From: Candidatus Helarchaeota archaeon
GTDB taxonomy: Archaea; Asgardarchaeota; Lokiarchaeia; Helarchaeales; RDOG01
Assembly (NCBI GenBank): GCA_019058315.1
Contig: JAHPZH010000001.1
Span: 1 to 64,000 of the forward strand
Direction of reading: 5' to 3'
DNA length: 64,000 bases
Under the pieces are notes generated by a model. The model did not search any database. It was not told the DNA's origin and was given only the letters and a program-made list of their open reading frames with translations. The translations under genes were made by a program, and so were the position numbers. Position 1 is the first letter of the stretch. The number at the start of each line of letters is the position of its first letter. Positions 1 to 8,550 of the stretch are shown here, piece by piece.

Positions 1-188
1 GGCGTGGCAGTTTCGGGAGATGTTGCATACGTTGCCGCTTATGATGGAGACTTGCGGTGTGTAAATATTAGCGACCCGACCACCCCCTCTGAAATCGGCT
101 CTTGTTCTTTATCAGGATATGCATTCGGCGTGGCAGTTTCGGGAGATGTTGCATACGTTGCCGCTTATGATGGAGACTTGCGGTGTGT
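1..188 (+). repeat. Exact 62-bp direct repeat, two copies
   Basis: Bases 1-62 and 127-188 are identical by eye and lie 126 bp (42 codons) apart in the same frame. Each encodes one LVIVD-type propeller unit. Identity at silent sites implies recent duplication or gene conversion. More copies probably lie upstream of the window. Confidence 0.9.
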
Positions 189-1287
189 TAAGGTTAGACA
201 GTGTGGTGGTGATGATTTAGATTCGGATGGTCTTACTTTTCTTCAGGAAGTTTGGACGTATGATACGGATCCGACAGATGGTGACATGGATGATGATGGG
301 TTGACTGACGGTGATGAGATCTTGGTTTATGGAACTAATGTCACTGATACGGATACTGATGATGATCTTTTGGACGATTATGATGAGGCAATGGTATATC
401 ACAGTAATGGTTCTAATACAGACACGGATTATGACGGCTTGGGTGATTATAATGAAGTTTTTCTTTTTCCAACCAATTTAACAAAGAATGACACAGATGA
501 TGATGGTTTAAATGATTATGATGAAATTTTTATTTATCCGACTAACGCGACCAATAATGACACGGATAGTGATGGACTTAATGATTACGATGAACTGATG
601 GTCTATAATACAAATGCTCTTAACAACGACACTGATGGAGACGGGTTTGATGATTATGATGAAATTTTCGTCCATCCAACCGATCCGAGCGATCCAGACA
701 CGGATGCTGATGGTTTAAATGATTACAACGAGATCATTGTTTATCAAACCAATGCAACGAATAATGATACTGATGGTGATGGATTGCTGGATTACAGTGA
801 AGTTATAGTTTATCCGACTAATGCAACAGACAATGATACGGACGATGATGGACTGAACGATTATAACGAAGTTATGGTGTATCAAACTAATGCCACGAAT
901 AACGATACAGATTATGATGGACTTAATGATTCTGCAGAAATCAATATTTATAATACCAATCCAAATAGCAATGACACTGACGGGGATGGGTTTAGTGATT
1001 ACGACGAGATATTTGTTTATGGCACGGATCCAAACGTTCCAGAAACAGAAGATGGTAATATTCCGTTCATTCCACTACCAAGTAGTCTTGATTTCTTCCT
1101 TTCACCACTCGGCTTGGGAATCATTATTGGTCTTATTGCGGCGTTTTCGATAACCACAGCAATTCTGATTAAAAATAATAAAACAATTAAAGAGCTTCAG
1201 GAAGATAACAAGAGGATCAAAGAGAAATATGAAAAGATCGGAAAAACATCAACTGCAAAAACTTCTACAGATAAGAAAAAAATATAG
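1..1287 (+). CDS. Surface protein with LVIVD-type and calcium-binding repeats, 3' part
   Basis: The reading frame is open from base 1, so the 5' end lies outside the window; the first GTG at 4 is internal to a repeat. The visible start has two copies of a 42-residue LVIVD-type unit (GVAVSGDVAYVAAYDGDL), the kind that forms beta-propeller blades. From about residue 72 to 350 there are about a dozen units of 20-25 residues built on DTDxDGLxDYxE, like thrombospondin type 3 or dockerin-like calcium sites, with many NAT sequons. A Pro-rich linker, one membrane helix (about residues 370-395) and a Lys-rich cytoplasmic tail follow. I infer an exported, C-terminally anchored, calcium-stiffened surface protein. 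The end (LSPLGLGII, helix, KTIKEL) matches the propeller proteins at 15655-21662. Ligand unknown. Confidence 0.85.
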   Translation, partial: GVAVSGDVAYVAAYDGDLRCVNISDPTTPSEIGSCSLSGYAFGVAVSGDVAYVAAYDGDLRCVKVRQCGGDDLDSDGLTFLQEVWTYDTDPTDGDMDDDGLTDGDEILVYGTNVTDTDTDDDLLDDYDEAMVYHSNGSNTDTDYDGLGDYNEVFLFPTNLTKNDTDDDGLNDYDEIFIYPTNATNNDTDSDGLNDYDELMVYNTNALNNDTDGDGFDDYDEIFVHPTDPSDPDTDADGLNDYNEIIVYQTNATNNDTDGDGLLDYSEVIVYPTNATDNDTDDDGLNDYNEVMVYQTNATNNDTDYDGLNDSAEINIYNTNPNSNDTDGDGFSDYDEIFVYGTDPNVPETEDGNIPFIPLPSSLDFFLSPLGLGIIIGLIAAFSITTAILIKNNKTIKELQEDNKRIKEKYEKIGKTSTAKTSTDKKKI

Positions 1288-1310
1288 AGCTATTAATTCT
1301 CAAATCTCTT

Positions 1311-1318
1311 CTTTTTTT
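1311..1318 (+). terminator. T-tract terminator
   Basis: A T run lies about 25 bases after the TAA of the surface protein gene, before the convergent Hdr operon end at 1419. It fits archaeal oligo-T termination; no strong hairpin is seen. Confidence 0.45.
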
Positions 1319-1418
1319 AATTTTCAGGTATGAAATTTAAATCTAAAAAAATAGAAAATGCTTGGAATAAATGCAACTGGATTTTAAATTTATAATAAAA
1401 TGAAAAAATATAAAAAAA

Positions 1419-2294
1419 TTAATATTCTTTTGGCATATCTTTGAGTTGCGATTGAGTAAAGACTGGGCCATCTGTACAAACGTATTTTTCTCCGACCATA
1501 CAATGTCCGCATTTTCCAATCCCACATTTCATTCTGTTCTCTAGAGAGAGCAAAATATCATCATCGTGGAATCCAAAATCTTTCAGAACTGGTATGGTAA
1601 ATCTGATCATTATTGGGGGACCACAAACTAATGCAATCGTCTGTTCACAAGTTGGGTGCGTTTTTGCAAGAGTAACAGTTTTACAAATATCTGGGACATA
1701 TCCCACGTTAAATTTCCAAGTATCTTCGCCAACATCGATAGTTAAATCGAGTTTAATATCGTCTCTTTTCTTCCAATCATCTAGATCATATTTGTAGATC
1801 ATTTCACCAGAATTTCGAGCTCCGTATAGAACTGCAATATCTCCAAAGTCTTGTCTATTATCTGGATAGAGCATATATCTTACAAGTGCACGTAGTGTTG
1901 TGAAGGCAAATCCTCCACCAATTATAAGTATATGATGCCCTTTCAATCGCTCCATGGGCCAACCATTTCCAAAAGGTCCTCTCAAGCCTATTGTGTCTCC
2001 TTCTTTCATCTCATGTAGTGCAGTAGTTACTACACCCACTTTTTTTACAGTAAATTCGACATAGTCCCCATCTGTTGGGCTAGAAGCAATCCCAATAGGA
2101 CATTCTCCATAACCAAATATAGTTAATCCACCGAATTGACCTGGTATATGCTTATATGCTTTTGCATCTTCAGGATTTTGGAATTCTAAACGGAAAGTTT
2201 TTAGGTCGTTTATATCATTTTCTTGAACTATTTTTGAAATAGTAGTTAATTTTGGAACGTATGGGTTATCTGTTTTTAAACTTGTTTCTGTCAA
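1419..2294 (-). CDS. FAD/NAD(P)-binding 2Fe-2S reductase, sulfhydrogenase gamma (HydG/AsrB) type
   Basis: At 291 residues this has the size and order of the ferredoxin-NADP reductase-like gamma subunit of archaeal sulfhydrogenase and anaerobic sulfite reductase. A flavin domain comes first (GPFGNGWP near 108), then a nucleotide domain (IIGGGFAFTTLRALV near 125 and CGPPIMI near 225). A C-terminal 2Fe-2S Cys cluster (CGIGKCGHCMVG and a later Cys) lies near 259-275. The family moves electrons between NAD(P)H and Fe-S partners. It is last in a ten-gene Hdr operon and overlaps the beta gene by 4 bases (ATGA). No [NiFe] catalytic subunit is adjacent, so I infer a diaphorase arm for Hdr rather than a hydrogenase part. 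NAD versus NADP cannot be told. Confidence 0.85.
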   Translation of the reverse strand: MTETSLKTDNPYVPKLTTISKIVQENDINDLKTFRLEFQNPEDAKAYKHIPGQFGGLTIFGYGECPIGIASSPTDGDYVEFTVKKVGVVTTALHEMKEGDTIGLRGPFGNGWPMERLKGHHILIIGGGFAFTTLRALVRYMLYPDNRQDFGDIAVLYGARNSGEMIYKYDLDDWKKRDDIKLDLTIDVGEDTWKFNVGYVPDICKTVTLAKTHPTCEQTIALVCGPPIMIRFTIPVLKDFGFHDDDILLSLENRMKCGIGKCGHCMVGEKYVCTDGPVFTQSQLKDMPKEY

Positions 2295-3334
2295 GCTTTT
2301 TCACCTCCTACTTCCATCAATTTTTTTAAAGCTTCACGAATATCTTGATTAACAGGACAGGAAATAACACACCGTCCACATCCCACACATCCTATTTCAT
2401 TAAGTGTATGGGGATAATAATTAAATTTATGCATGATTCTTTGACGCATTCTCTCTTTACCAGCTGGTCGTGGGTTGTGTCCCGAACCATGAAGTGTAAA
2501 TAGAGGTAATTGGCAAGAATCCCAAATTCTTATTCTTTTACCACCATTAGCAGTCGGCTCATCAACTACATCAAAACAATGGCAAGTGGGACATACGAAA
2601 GTACACACCGAACAACCTACACATTTATCCACAAATTGGACCCAAACTGGATCGTTAAATAAATCATCAGTTGTTATTGTAATTTTGTCTATAGGCAGTT
2701 TTTTCATAGCATCTTCAGCTTTTTTAGCAAGTTCTTTTGCTTTATCTAAATCACCTGATCCAGCGTCTTTAAGCCAAGAAACTTTCCCAAGTAATTTAGT
2801 TCCTTTGTCCGAAACTGCTTCTACCAGATATTTATCATCAATATCGACTAATTGAATATCTAAACCATCTTTCGCATGCGGATGTCCTCCGACAGAAGAA
2901 CAAAAACAAGTACTTAGGGGATCATTGCAAGCCATTCCAATTAAAATCATATTTTTACGTTTTTGAGTGAAATATTTATCGTCAAATTCTCTTCCCGAGA
3001 AAAATTTGTCCATCAAGAGAAAACTCTTTACATCACAAGCTCTTATGCCAAAAATTATTTTATTTCTATCATCTACTGGTGGCGTCATTAATTGTATACC
3101 ACTTTCTGTATTCACATAAGAATATAGAACTTCAGTCTGTGGGAGAATAATTTCCTTTGGAGGTATTTTACTATTAATTCTAACATTATAAAGGGATAAA
3201 TCTACTTCGGAACTCGAAGAAATTTCTTTTAAAAGAATAAAATCTTTCTCTCTCGTCGGGGCAATTACCGTATAATCTTTGATCAATTCATCAAGTAATT
3301 TTGCAACTTCATTTTTTGGTAATATCTTTGCCAT
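2291..3334 (-). CDS. 4Fe-4S dicluster protein, sulfhydrogenase beta (HydB/AsrA) type
   Basis: This 347-residue protein matches the beta subunit that carries two C-terminal [4Fe-4S] clusters and pairs with the HydG-type flavoprotein encoded next. Cluster motifs are CVGCSVCTFVCPTC near 238 and CVGCGRCVISCP near 315. An N-terminal domain has the family motif IRACDVKSFLLMDKFF near 95 and a Cys-rich CFCSS near 143. It should relay electrons between the gamma-subunit flavin and the Hdr Fe-S chain. It starts 3 bases after the upstream gene. A second copy of similar length lies at 53588-54619, where no gamma gene follows. Confidence 0.85.
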   Translation of the reverse strand: MAKILPKNEVAKLLDELIKDYTVIAPTREKDFILLKEISSSSEVDLSLYNVRINSKIPPKEIILPQTEVLYSYVNTESGIQLMTPPVDDRNKIIFGIRACDVKSFLLMDKFFSGREFDDKYFTQKRKNMILIGMACNDPLSTCFCSSVGGHPHAKDGLDIQLVDIDDKYLVEAVSDKGTKLLGKVSWLKDAGSGDLDKAKELAKKAEDAMKKLPIDKITITTDDLFNDPVWVQFVDKCVGCSVCTFVCPTCHCFDVVDEPTANGGKRIRIWDSCQLPLFTLHGSGHNPRPAGKERMRQRIMHKFNYYPHTLNEIGCVGCGRCVISCPVNQDIREALKKLMEVGGEKA

Positions 3335-3336
3335 AA

Positions 3337-4350
3337 TTATTCAACCTCCTTATCCATGATAAATTCTTGTGGATCATCCAGTTTATGAGTTGCCATAGGT
3401 GCTGGTTCTTCCTTTTTAACACCAGTCTCAAATCCATATCTCTCTTTAACTGTCTTAGCCATTTTTCGATTAAGTAATCGTATATTGATGCCCATAGGAC
3501 AAGCTCGAGTGCATGCACCACAGTTTACACAGCGTCCAGCTAAGTGAATGGCACGAACTATATGATATATTATAGTATCGTTGATATCGGTTGTTTTACC
3601 AAACCATAATGGCTGAGAAGCATCCACAAAACATTCATGACAATAGCACATTGGACACACATTTCTGCAAGCGTAACAGCGAATACAATCTTTTAATTCT
3701 TCCTTAAAATATTCCCACCTTTCATCAGGAGTTTTCTTTTCGAATTCTATAATGTCTGCGAAATCATCATCTATAACTTGATCAGGAAGCTCTCCAATTA
3801 CAACATCGCAAACTGAAGAATCAAAGGGTAAATGAGCCTTACATGAGTCAAATATAAAATCTTTTTTAGGAAAAGTCTTTTCAAAATCTTTTCCTTTTAT
3901 TTTTATCGTATCATTTGAAACTGAGCCTTCTAGTATCTCTTTTCCATCTAATTCCTTGTCTATTTTTTTCCGATCTATAATACCAGGACAAGGTAAACCA
4001 ATTATCACAATATTTTCTAGATTAAATTGATTTTCTAGACCTAGAGCAACTATAGAACGGATATCATGAGATTTAGCAGTTACCCCTATTCTCTCCCAAG
4101 GCGGTTTATCCCCTCTTGTTCTTTCTCTCATTGCTTTTTCATCAGTTTTTCTCTTCATTATATAATTTGCTAGGTTTGCTTCACAAAATGAATTCCAAAC
4201 TAGTTTATCAACCTCTTCTGCACTCTTAATAGCGACTGGAACTGCGCGAAGCGGTAAACTACCCATTTGGTATCCTATTACTACATCAACACTCTTATCT
4301 TTGAGTATTTTCTTTACTGCTTCTTTCATTTGGTTTTCAATATCTGACAT
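3337..4350 (-). CDS. Fe-S adaptor with FrhB-like N-terminus and two 4Fe-4S clusters
   Basis: Of 337 residues, the first ~150 resemble the FrhB/FdhB N-terminal fold (VTAKSHDIRSIVALGLEN and GLPCPGIID). The second half has CIRCYACRNVCPMCYC near 222 and CVNCGACTRACPMGI near 275, an HdrC-like arrangement. A paralogue with the same motifs is at 52589-53575, and in both loci it lies between mvhD and the HydB-like gene, so it probably bridges MvhD/HdrA and the diaphorase. Whether it binds flavin or F420 is not clear. Annotation pipelines usually call it a 4Fe-4S dicluster protein. Confidence 0.75.
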   Translation of the reverse strand: MSDIENQMKEAVKKILKDKSVDVVIGYQMGSLPLRAVPVAIKSAEEVDKLVWNSFCEANLANYIMKRKTDEKAMRERTRGDKPPWERIGVTAKSHDIRSIVALGLENQFNLENIVIIGLPCPGIIDRKKIDKELDGKEILEGSVSNDTIKIKGKDFEKTFPKKDFIFDSCKAHLPFDSSVCDVVIGELPDQVIDDDFADIIEFEKKTPDERWEYFKEELKDCIRCYACRNVCPMCYCHECFVDASQPLWFGKTTDINDTIIYHIVRAIHLAGRCVNCGACTRACPMGINIRLLNRKMAKTVKERYGFETGVKKEEPAPMATHKLDDPQEFIMDKEVE

Positions 4351-4351
4351 T

Positions 4352-4777
4352 TTAAGCCTCCTGTTTTACGAGTTTTTTAATCGGACCTACTTTTTTAACA
4401 CGATCTACTACTCGTTTGATAACTTTTGAGAATTTCTCTCCCTCTGCAGCCGATACCCATGAAAAATTAATCCTTTCTGGCTCAATTCCAATGAATTCAA
4501 GCATATCATGTAGAAGAGCAAATCGCCTCCTTGCTGAGTAGTTACCAGCGAGATAATGACAATCGCCTGGGTGACAACCTGAGACTAAAAAACCATCCCA
4601 GCCAGCTTGAAGTGCTTTAATTAAATATAAGGGATTAATTCTTCCAGAACATGGAACTCTCACAATCCTTATATTAGGAGGATATTGAAGCCTGCTAATT
4701 CCTGCAAGATCCGCACCAGCATAGCTACACCAATTGCATAGAAATGCGATAATTTTTGGTTCCCATTCTTCTGACAT
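4352..4777 (-). CDS. mvhD: MvhD-family [2Fe-2S] electron transfer subunit
   Basis: A 141-residue protein with all hallmark Cys motifs of the hydrogenase delta/MvhD family: FLCNWCSYAGADLAG near the start, RVPCSGRI near 40 and SGCHPGDCHY near 65. MvhD carries a [2Fe-2S] cluster that hands electrons to HdrA. Its ATG overlaps the TAA of the upstream hdrA (TAATG), so the two are translationally coupled. One of four free-standing copies in the window, beside one fused copy. Confidence 0.93.
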   Translation of the reverse strand: MSEEWEPKIIAFLCNWCSYAGADLAGISRLQYPPNIRIVRVPCSGRINPLYLIKALQAGWDGFLVSGCHPGDCHYLAGNYSARRRFALLHDMLEFIGIEPERINFSWVSAAEGEKFSKVIKRVVDRVKKVGPIKKLVKQEA

Positions 4778-7700
4778 TACATGAACCTCCGCGAATTAAT
4801 AACTAATGAAAGCTGTTCGTTAGTAAATCCTAAGAGATCTATCGCTGAACATCTACAATTAGCAGAACACGTTCCACAACCTTTACAAAGGGCTTCATTA
4901 ACAACTGCAATCATTTTGCCTCTGACTTCTTGTAAATCTATTGCATTATAAGGACAATTTTCAACACAAAGTCCACAAGCCGTGCATCGAGCAGGATTTA
5001 CTTGTGCAACGACACCTTCTGCTTCAATTGAATCTTTACTCAAGATTGTAGTTGCCCGACTAACAGTTGCATTAGCTTGAGAGATTGATTCTTGGATTGA
5101 TTTAGGAGCATGAGCTAAACCGCATACAAATATACCTTCAGTCGCAAAATCGACAGGACGTAGCTTCATATGTGCCTCAAGGAAGAAATAATCTTCATTT
5201 AAGGGAACCTTCAGCATAGGAGCTAATGCTTCGTTTGCTTCAATTGGTGCAACAATACCCGCACTTAGGACTAATAAATCCGGTTCAAGTGTAATTTTCC
5301 CAGTATTTGGTTCATTAACAGTTACTGTTAGAAGTCCATTTTGTTTATTAGCAACTGGAGGATCCATTTCATCAAATCTAATGAAAGTTACCCCATTCTC
5401 CCGTGATAATCTATAGTATTTCTCCTTCAAACCATAAGTTCGAATATCTTTATATAGAACAACAATTTCACTATCTGGACTTTTTTCTTTTATTTTTAGA
5501 GCGTTTTTAATTGCTTCAGCACAGCATACACGACTACAATAAGGATGTTCCTCATTCCTGCTTCCAACACACTGAATCATAACAATCTTCTTGTATTTAG
5601 CGAAGTCTACAGTGCCATATAGTCCTCTTTCTACTTCAGATTGTGTCATAACTCTGGGATCTTCTCCGTATAAATATTCTTTCGGTTTATATTCAAGCCC
5701 TCCGGTTGCGACAACAATCACACCATGTTCTACCTCTTTCTTTCCTCCATTATAGGATATTGTTGTTTTGAAGTTTCCGACATATCCGTCTATAGCATCA
5801 ATGGTTGAATTTAGGAAAACATTAATTTTATCATTACTATTTACTTTTTTGATTGTCTCCTTCAAGTATGCTTGAACATCATCGCCTTCAACAGTGGCAT
5901 AAATATTATTTGCAAAACCACCTAGTTTATCGGATTTTTCTAGTAAGAATGTTTCATAACCTTGATCAGCAAAACCCATAGCCGCAGACATGCCTGCTAT
6001 ACCTCCACCTATTACAAGAGCCTTTCTTGTAACATTGAGAGCAATTCTTTGTAATGGTTGAATTTTATTCGCTTTAGCTACTGCCATACGAACTAACTCT
6101 TTGGCTTTTTCAGTAGCTTTCTCTGGCTCGTGCATGTGAACCCAAGAACATTGATCTCGGATGTTTGCCATTTCGAAAAGATAACGATTTAGTCCTGCTT
6201 CTCGGCAAGTTTCTTGAAATAGTGGTTCATGCGTCCTGGGAGTGCAGCTAGCAACAATTACCCTGTTAAGATCATATTCTTGAATCTTTTCTTTTATTAA
6301 ACCTTGAGTATCTGCAGAACACGTATAAAGGTTACGATCAGCTAGAACTACATTGGGTAATGTCTTGCAGTATTCCACAACTGCTGGAACATCAACGGTT
6401 CCACCGATATTTATACCACAATGACAAATGAAACATCCAATACGTGGTGGCTTACCTCTTACATCTTTTTCTGGAGGTAGTGCCTTTGGTGTTACTAACT
6501 TTCCTCTTGCAGGAGCTAATAATGCATTAACTCTACCTGCGGCAGCGCTGGCTTCTGCAACTGTTTCTGGAATATCTTTCGGAGAATTAAAAGCTCCACA
6601 AACATATACTCCAGATCTTGATGAATCAACAGGAGAAAATGAAGCTGTTTGACAAAATCCATATTGATCAAGATTAACACCTGCCGCAGTAGCAAGCTCT
6701 TTAGAACCATCTGTCGGGTTTAAACCTACGGCTAGAACAACCATATTAAATATTTCTTCGATAATTTCTCCTTTACCATCTTCATAGGTCAATACTAAAT
6801 CATGAGTTTCGGGTATTTCTTCAATAGAAGCAATTCTACGTCTTATGTAGCGAACTCCATATTCTTCTTGTGCTCTCGCAATATACTTATCAAAATCCTT
6901 TCCAAAAGCTCGAATATCCATTGAGAATATTGTAGGATTAACTTGATGTTGATGCTCTTTAGCAATAACCGCTTCCTTAGCGGTATACATGCAGCACACA
7001 CTTGAACAATACTCCTTTGAGTGAGCTGGGTCACGCGAACCTATGCATTGAAGAAAAGCTACCTTGCTTGGAATATCTCCATCTGATGGTCGGAGAACTA
7101 AACCGCCGAATGGACCGCTAGCACTTAAAATTCGTTCAAATTCAATTGAAGTAACAACATTTGGATACTTTCCATAGCCATACATTTTTAGTGGGGTTGG
7201 ATCGAACTCGTCAAAGCCAATGGCTAAAATTACCGCTCCTACATTAAGCTCAATTGTCTTATCTGTTTGAACATATTCAATTGCATGAGCTTTGCAGACT
7301 CCTTCACAAATACCGCAACCAATACATTTATCTTTATCAATGCAGAAAATTAAGGGGACCGCTTGAGGATATTTTACAGAAACTGCCTTATTGCTTGACA
7401 ATCTCTCATTAAATATATCAATAGCCTCAGTAGGACAATTTCTGGCACAGACTCCACAACCAGTACAAACATCTTCTTTGATGTATCTCGATTTTTTATA
7501 TAGTGTCGCTTTAAAATTTCCTGCTTCACCTTCAAGTTTTTGTAATTGCGCATTGGTAATTATCTCTATATTAGGATGACGTCCTGTAGCAACCAATTTA
7601 GGGCTTACGATACACATAGCACAATCGTTGGTTGGAAAAGTCTTATCCAATTGTGCCATAACGCCTCCAATGCTTGTACTGGATTCCAAAAGATAAACTT

Positions 7701-7788
7701 TGAATCCAGAATCTCCTAAATCAAGTGAAGCTTGTGATCCAGCTATTCCGCCACCAATAATTAAAACTGAACCTATTTTATCTGTCAT
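4777..7788 (-). CDS. hdrA: HdrA-like protein with two flavin modules
   Basis: About 1003 residues, versus roughly 650 for canonical HdrA. Module 1 (1-430): a dinucleotide fold (GGGIAGSQASLDL), the LDKTFPTNDCAMC motif, and inserted ferredoxins CTGCGVCARNCP near 108 and CIGCGICEGVCK near 155. Module 2 begins with the HdrA N-terminal motif CFICHCGINIGG near 450 and has a second GGGIAGMSAA near 600 but no CxxC or inserted ferredoxin. Two [4Fe-4S] motifs end the protein (CTACGLCVENCP, CKGCGTCSANCR). It is the presumed bifurcating flavoprotein. I chose ATG 7788 because GAGGTG sits just upstream; GTG 7794 is also in frame. Very similar to the gene at 23341. Confidence 0.92.
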   Translation of the reverse strand: MTDKIGSVLIIGGGIAGSQASLDLGDSGFKVYLLESSTSIGGVMAQLDKTFPTNDCAMCIVSPKLVATGRHPNIEIITNAQLQKLEGEAGNFKATLYKKSRYIKEDVCTGCGVCARNCPTEAIDIFNERLSSNKAVSVKYPQAVPLIFCIDKDKCIGCGICEGVCKAHAIEYVQTDKTIELNVGAVILAIGFDEFDPTPLKMYGYGKYPNVVTSIEFERILSASGPFGGLVLRPSDGDIPSKVAFLQCIGSRDPAHSKEYCSSVCCMYTAKEAVIAKEHQHQVNPTIFSMDIRAFGKDFDKYIARAQEEYGVRYIRRRIASIEEIPETHDLVLTYEDGKGEIIEEIFNMVVLAVGLNPTDGSKELATAAGVNLDQYGFCQTASFSPVDSSRSGVYVCGAFNSPKDIPETVAEASAAAGRVNALLAPARGKLVTPKALPPEKDVRGKPPRIGCFICHCGINIGGTVDVPAVVEYCKTLPNVVLADRNLYTCSADTQGLIKEKIQEYDLNRVIVASCTPRTHEPLFQETCREAGLNRYLFEMANIRDQCSWVHMHEPEKATEKAKELVRMAVAKANKIQPLQRIALNVTRKALVIGGGIAGMSAAMGFADQGYETFLLEKSDKLGGFANNIYATVEGDDVQAYLKETIKKVNSNDKINVFLNSTIDAIDGYVGNFKTTISYNGGKKEVEHGVIVVATGGLEYKPKEYLYGEDPRVMTQSEVERGLYGTVDFAKYKKIVMIQCVGSRNEEHPYCSRVCCAEAIKNALKIKEKSPDSEIVVLYKDIRTYGLKEKYYRLSRENGVTFIRFDEMDPPVANKQNGLLTVTVNEPNTGKITLEPDLLVLSAGIVAPIEANEALAPMLKVPLNEDYFFLEAHMKLRPVDFATEGIFVCGLAHAPKSIQESISQANATVSRATTILSKDSIEAEGVVAQVNPARCTACGLCVENCPYNAIDLQEVRGKMIAVVNEALCKGCGTCSANCRCSAIDLLGFTNEQLSLVINSRRFM

Positions 7789-7790
7789 AA

Positions 7791-8549
7791 TCACACCTCT
7801 ATAGAAACATAATATGGGGTTACATTATCTATTCTATCTACTGCAACAAGGCCTCTTTGTCTAAGAATTACAACATGTCTAAGAACCTCTTGGGAATCTA
7901 AATCGATATTTTTCGCAACTTCCTTTACAGATTTTGGTTCTTTTAACTGTAGAACTATTCTATTTCTTTTAAACTCGGCCAATATTGCCTCATCAGTAAA
8001 ATTATCAAATTCTTCTTCTATAACTTTCTCTCCGTATACATTTCCATCTGCTAATAAGGGTCTTTTTCTCCCTATAAGTGTTCGAATTCGAAAATCTTCT
8101 GCAACTCTCTGTACTGCCTTAAACTTTTCTAATAATACTGGGTCACCATTTTTCAATGGTGAAGGACCAAGACTTCTTATTTTATCAGTGAAATCTTTTA
8201 CAACTTGAGAGAAGCGAAGTCCCTCTGCTGCTGAAACCCATTCTAACATTAATCGATCATCTAAATTTACGAGTTTTAATATCTTCATAAGTGTTTGAAT
8301 TTTAATTTGAGCATCGTAATTGCCACTTAGGTAATGACAATCGCCCAAATGGCAGCCCAAAACAGCGACTCCATCAAATCCGTTTTCAAAGGCTTTAGTA
8401 ACAATAAAAGGGTCTATTCTCCCACTACACATGACTCTAATTATACGCAAATTCGTGGGATATTGGAATCTACTTACACCAGCTAGGTCTGCCCCAGCGT
8501 AACTACACCAATTGCATAAGAAACCTATAATCTTTGGTTCGAAACTCAC
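7791..8549 (-). CDS. mvhD: MvhD-family subunit with C-terminal winged-helix-like extension
   Basis: The first ~135 of 252 residues are a normal MvhD (FLCNWCSYAGADLAG, RVMCSGRID, LGCHLGDCHYLSG). Ordinary MvhD ends near 140-150, so about 105 residues are extra. The last ~60 (KSVKEVAKNIDLDSQEVLRH, then VILRQRGLV and a short strand pair) look like a winged helix, known from DNA-binding and from Fe-S protein docking domains. It sits between two double-module hdrA genes and probably serves the upstream one (8551-11556). The role of the extension is unknown; regulation or docking are both possible. Confidence 0.88.
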   Translation of the reverse strand: MSFEPKIIGFLCNWCSYAGADLAGVSRFQYPTNLRIIRVMCSGRIDPFIVTKAFENGFDGVAVLGCHLGDCHYLSGNYDAQIKIQTLMKILKLVNLDDRLMLEWVSAAEGLRFSQVVKDFTDKIRSLGPSPLKNGDPVLLEKFKAVQRVAEDFRIRTLIGRKRPLLADGNVYGEKVIEEEFDNFTDEAILAEFKRNRIVLQLKEPKSVKEVAKNIDLDSQEVLRHVVILRQRGLVAVDRIDNVTPYYVSIEV

Positions 8550-8550
8550 T

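Noticed and set aside
1419..3334. A complete sulfhydrogenase or anaerobic sulfite reductase operon
   Set aside because: Only beta- and gamma-like subunits are present. There is no [NiFe] large/small pair or siroheme AsrC-like gene beside them.
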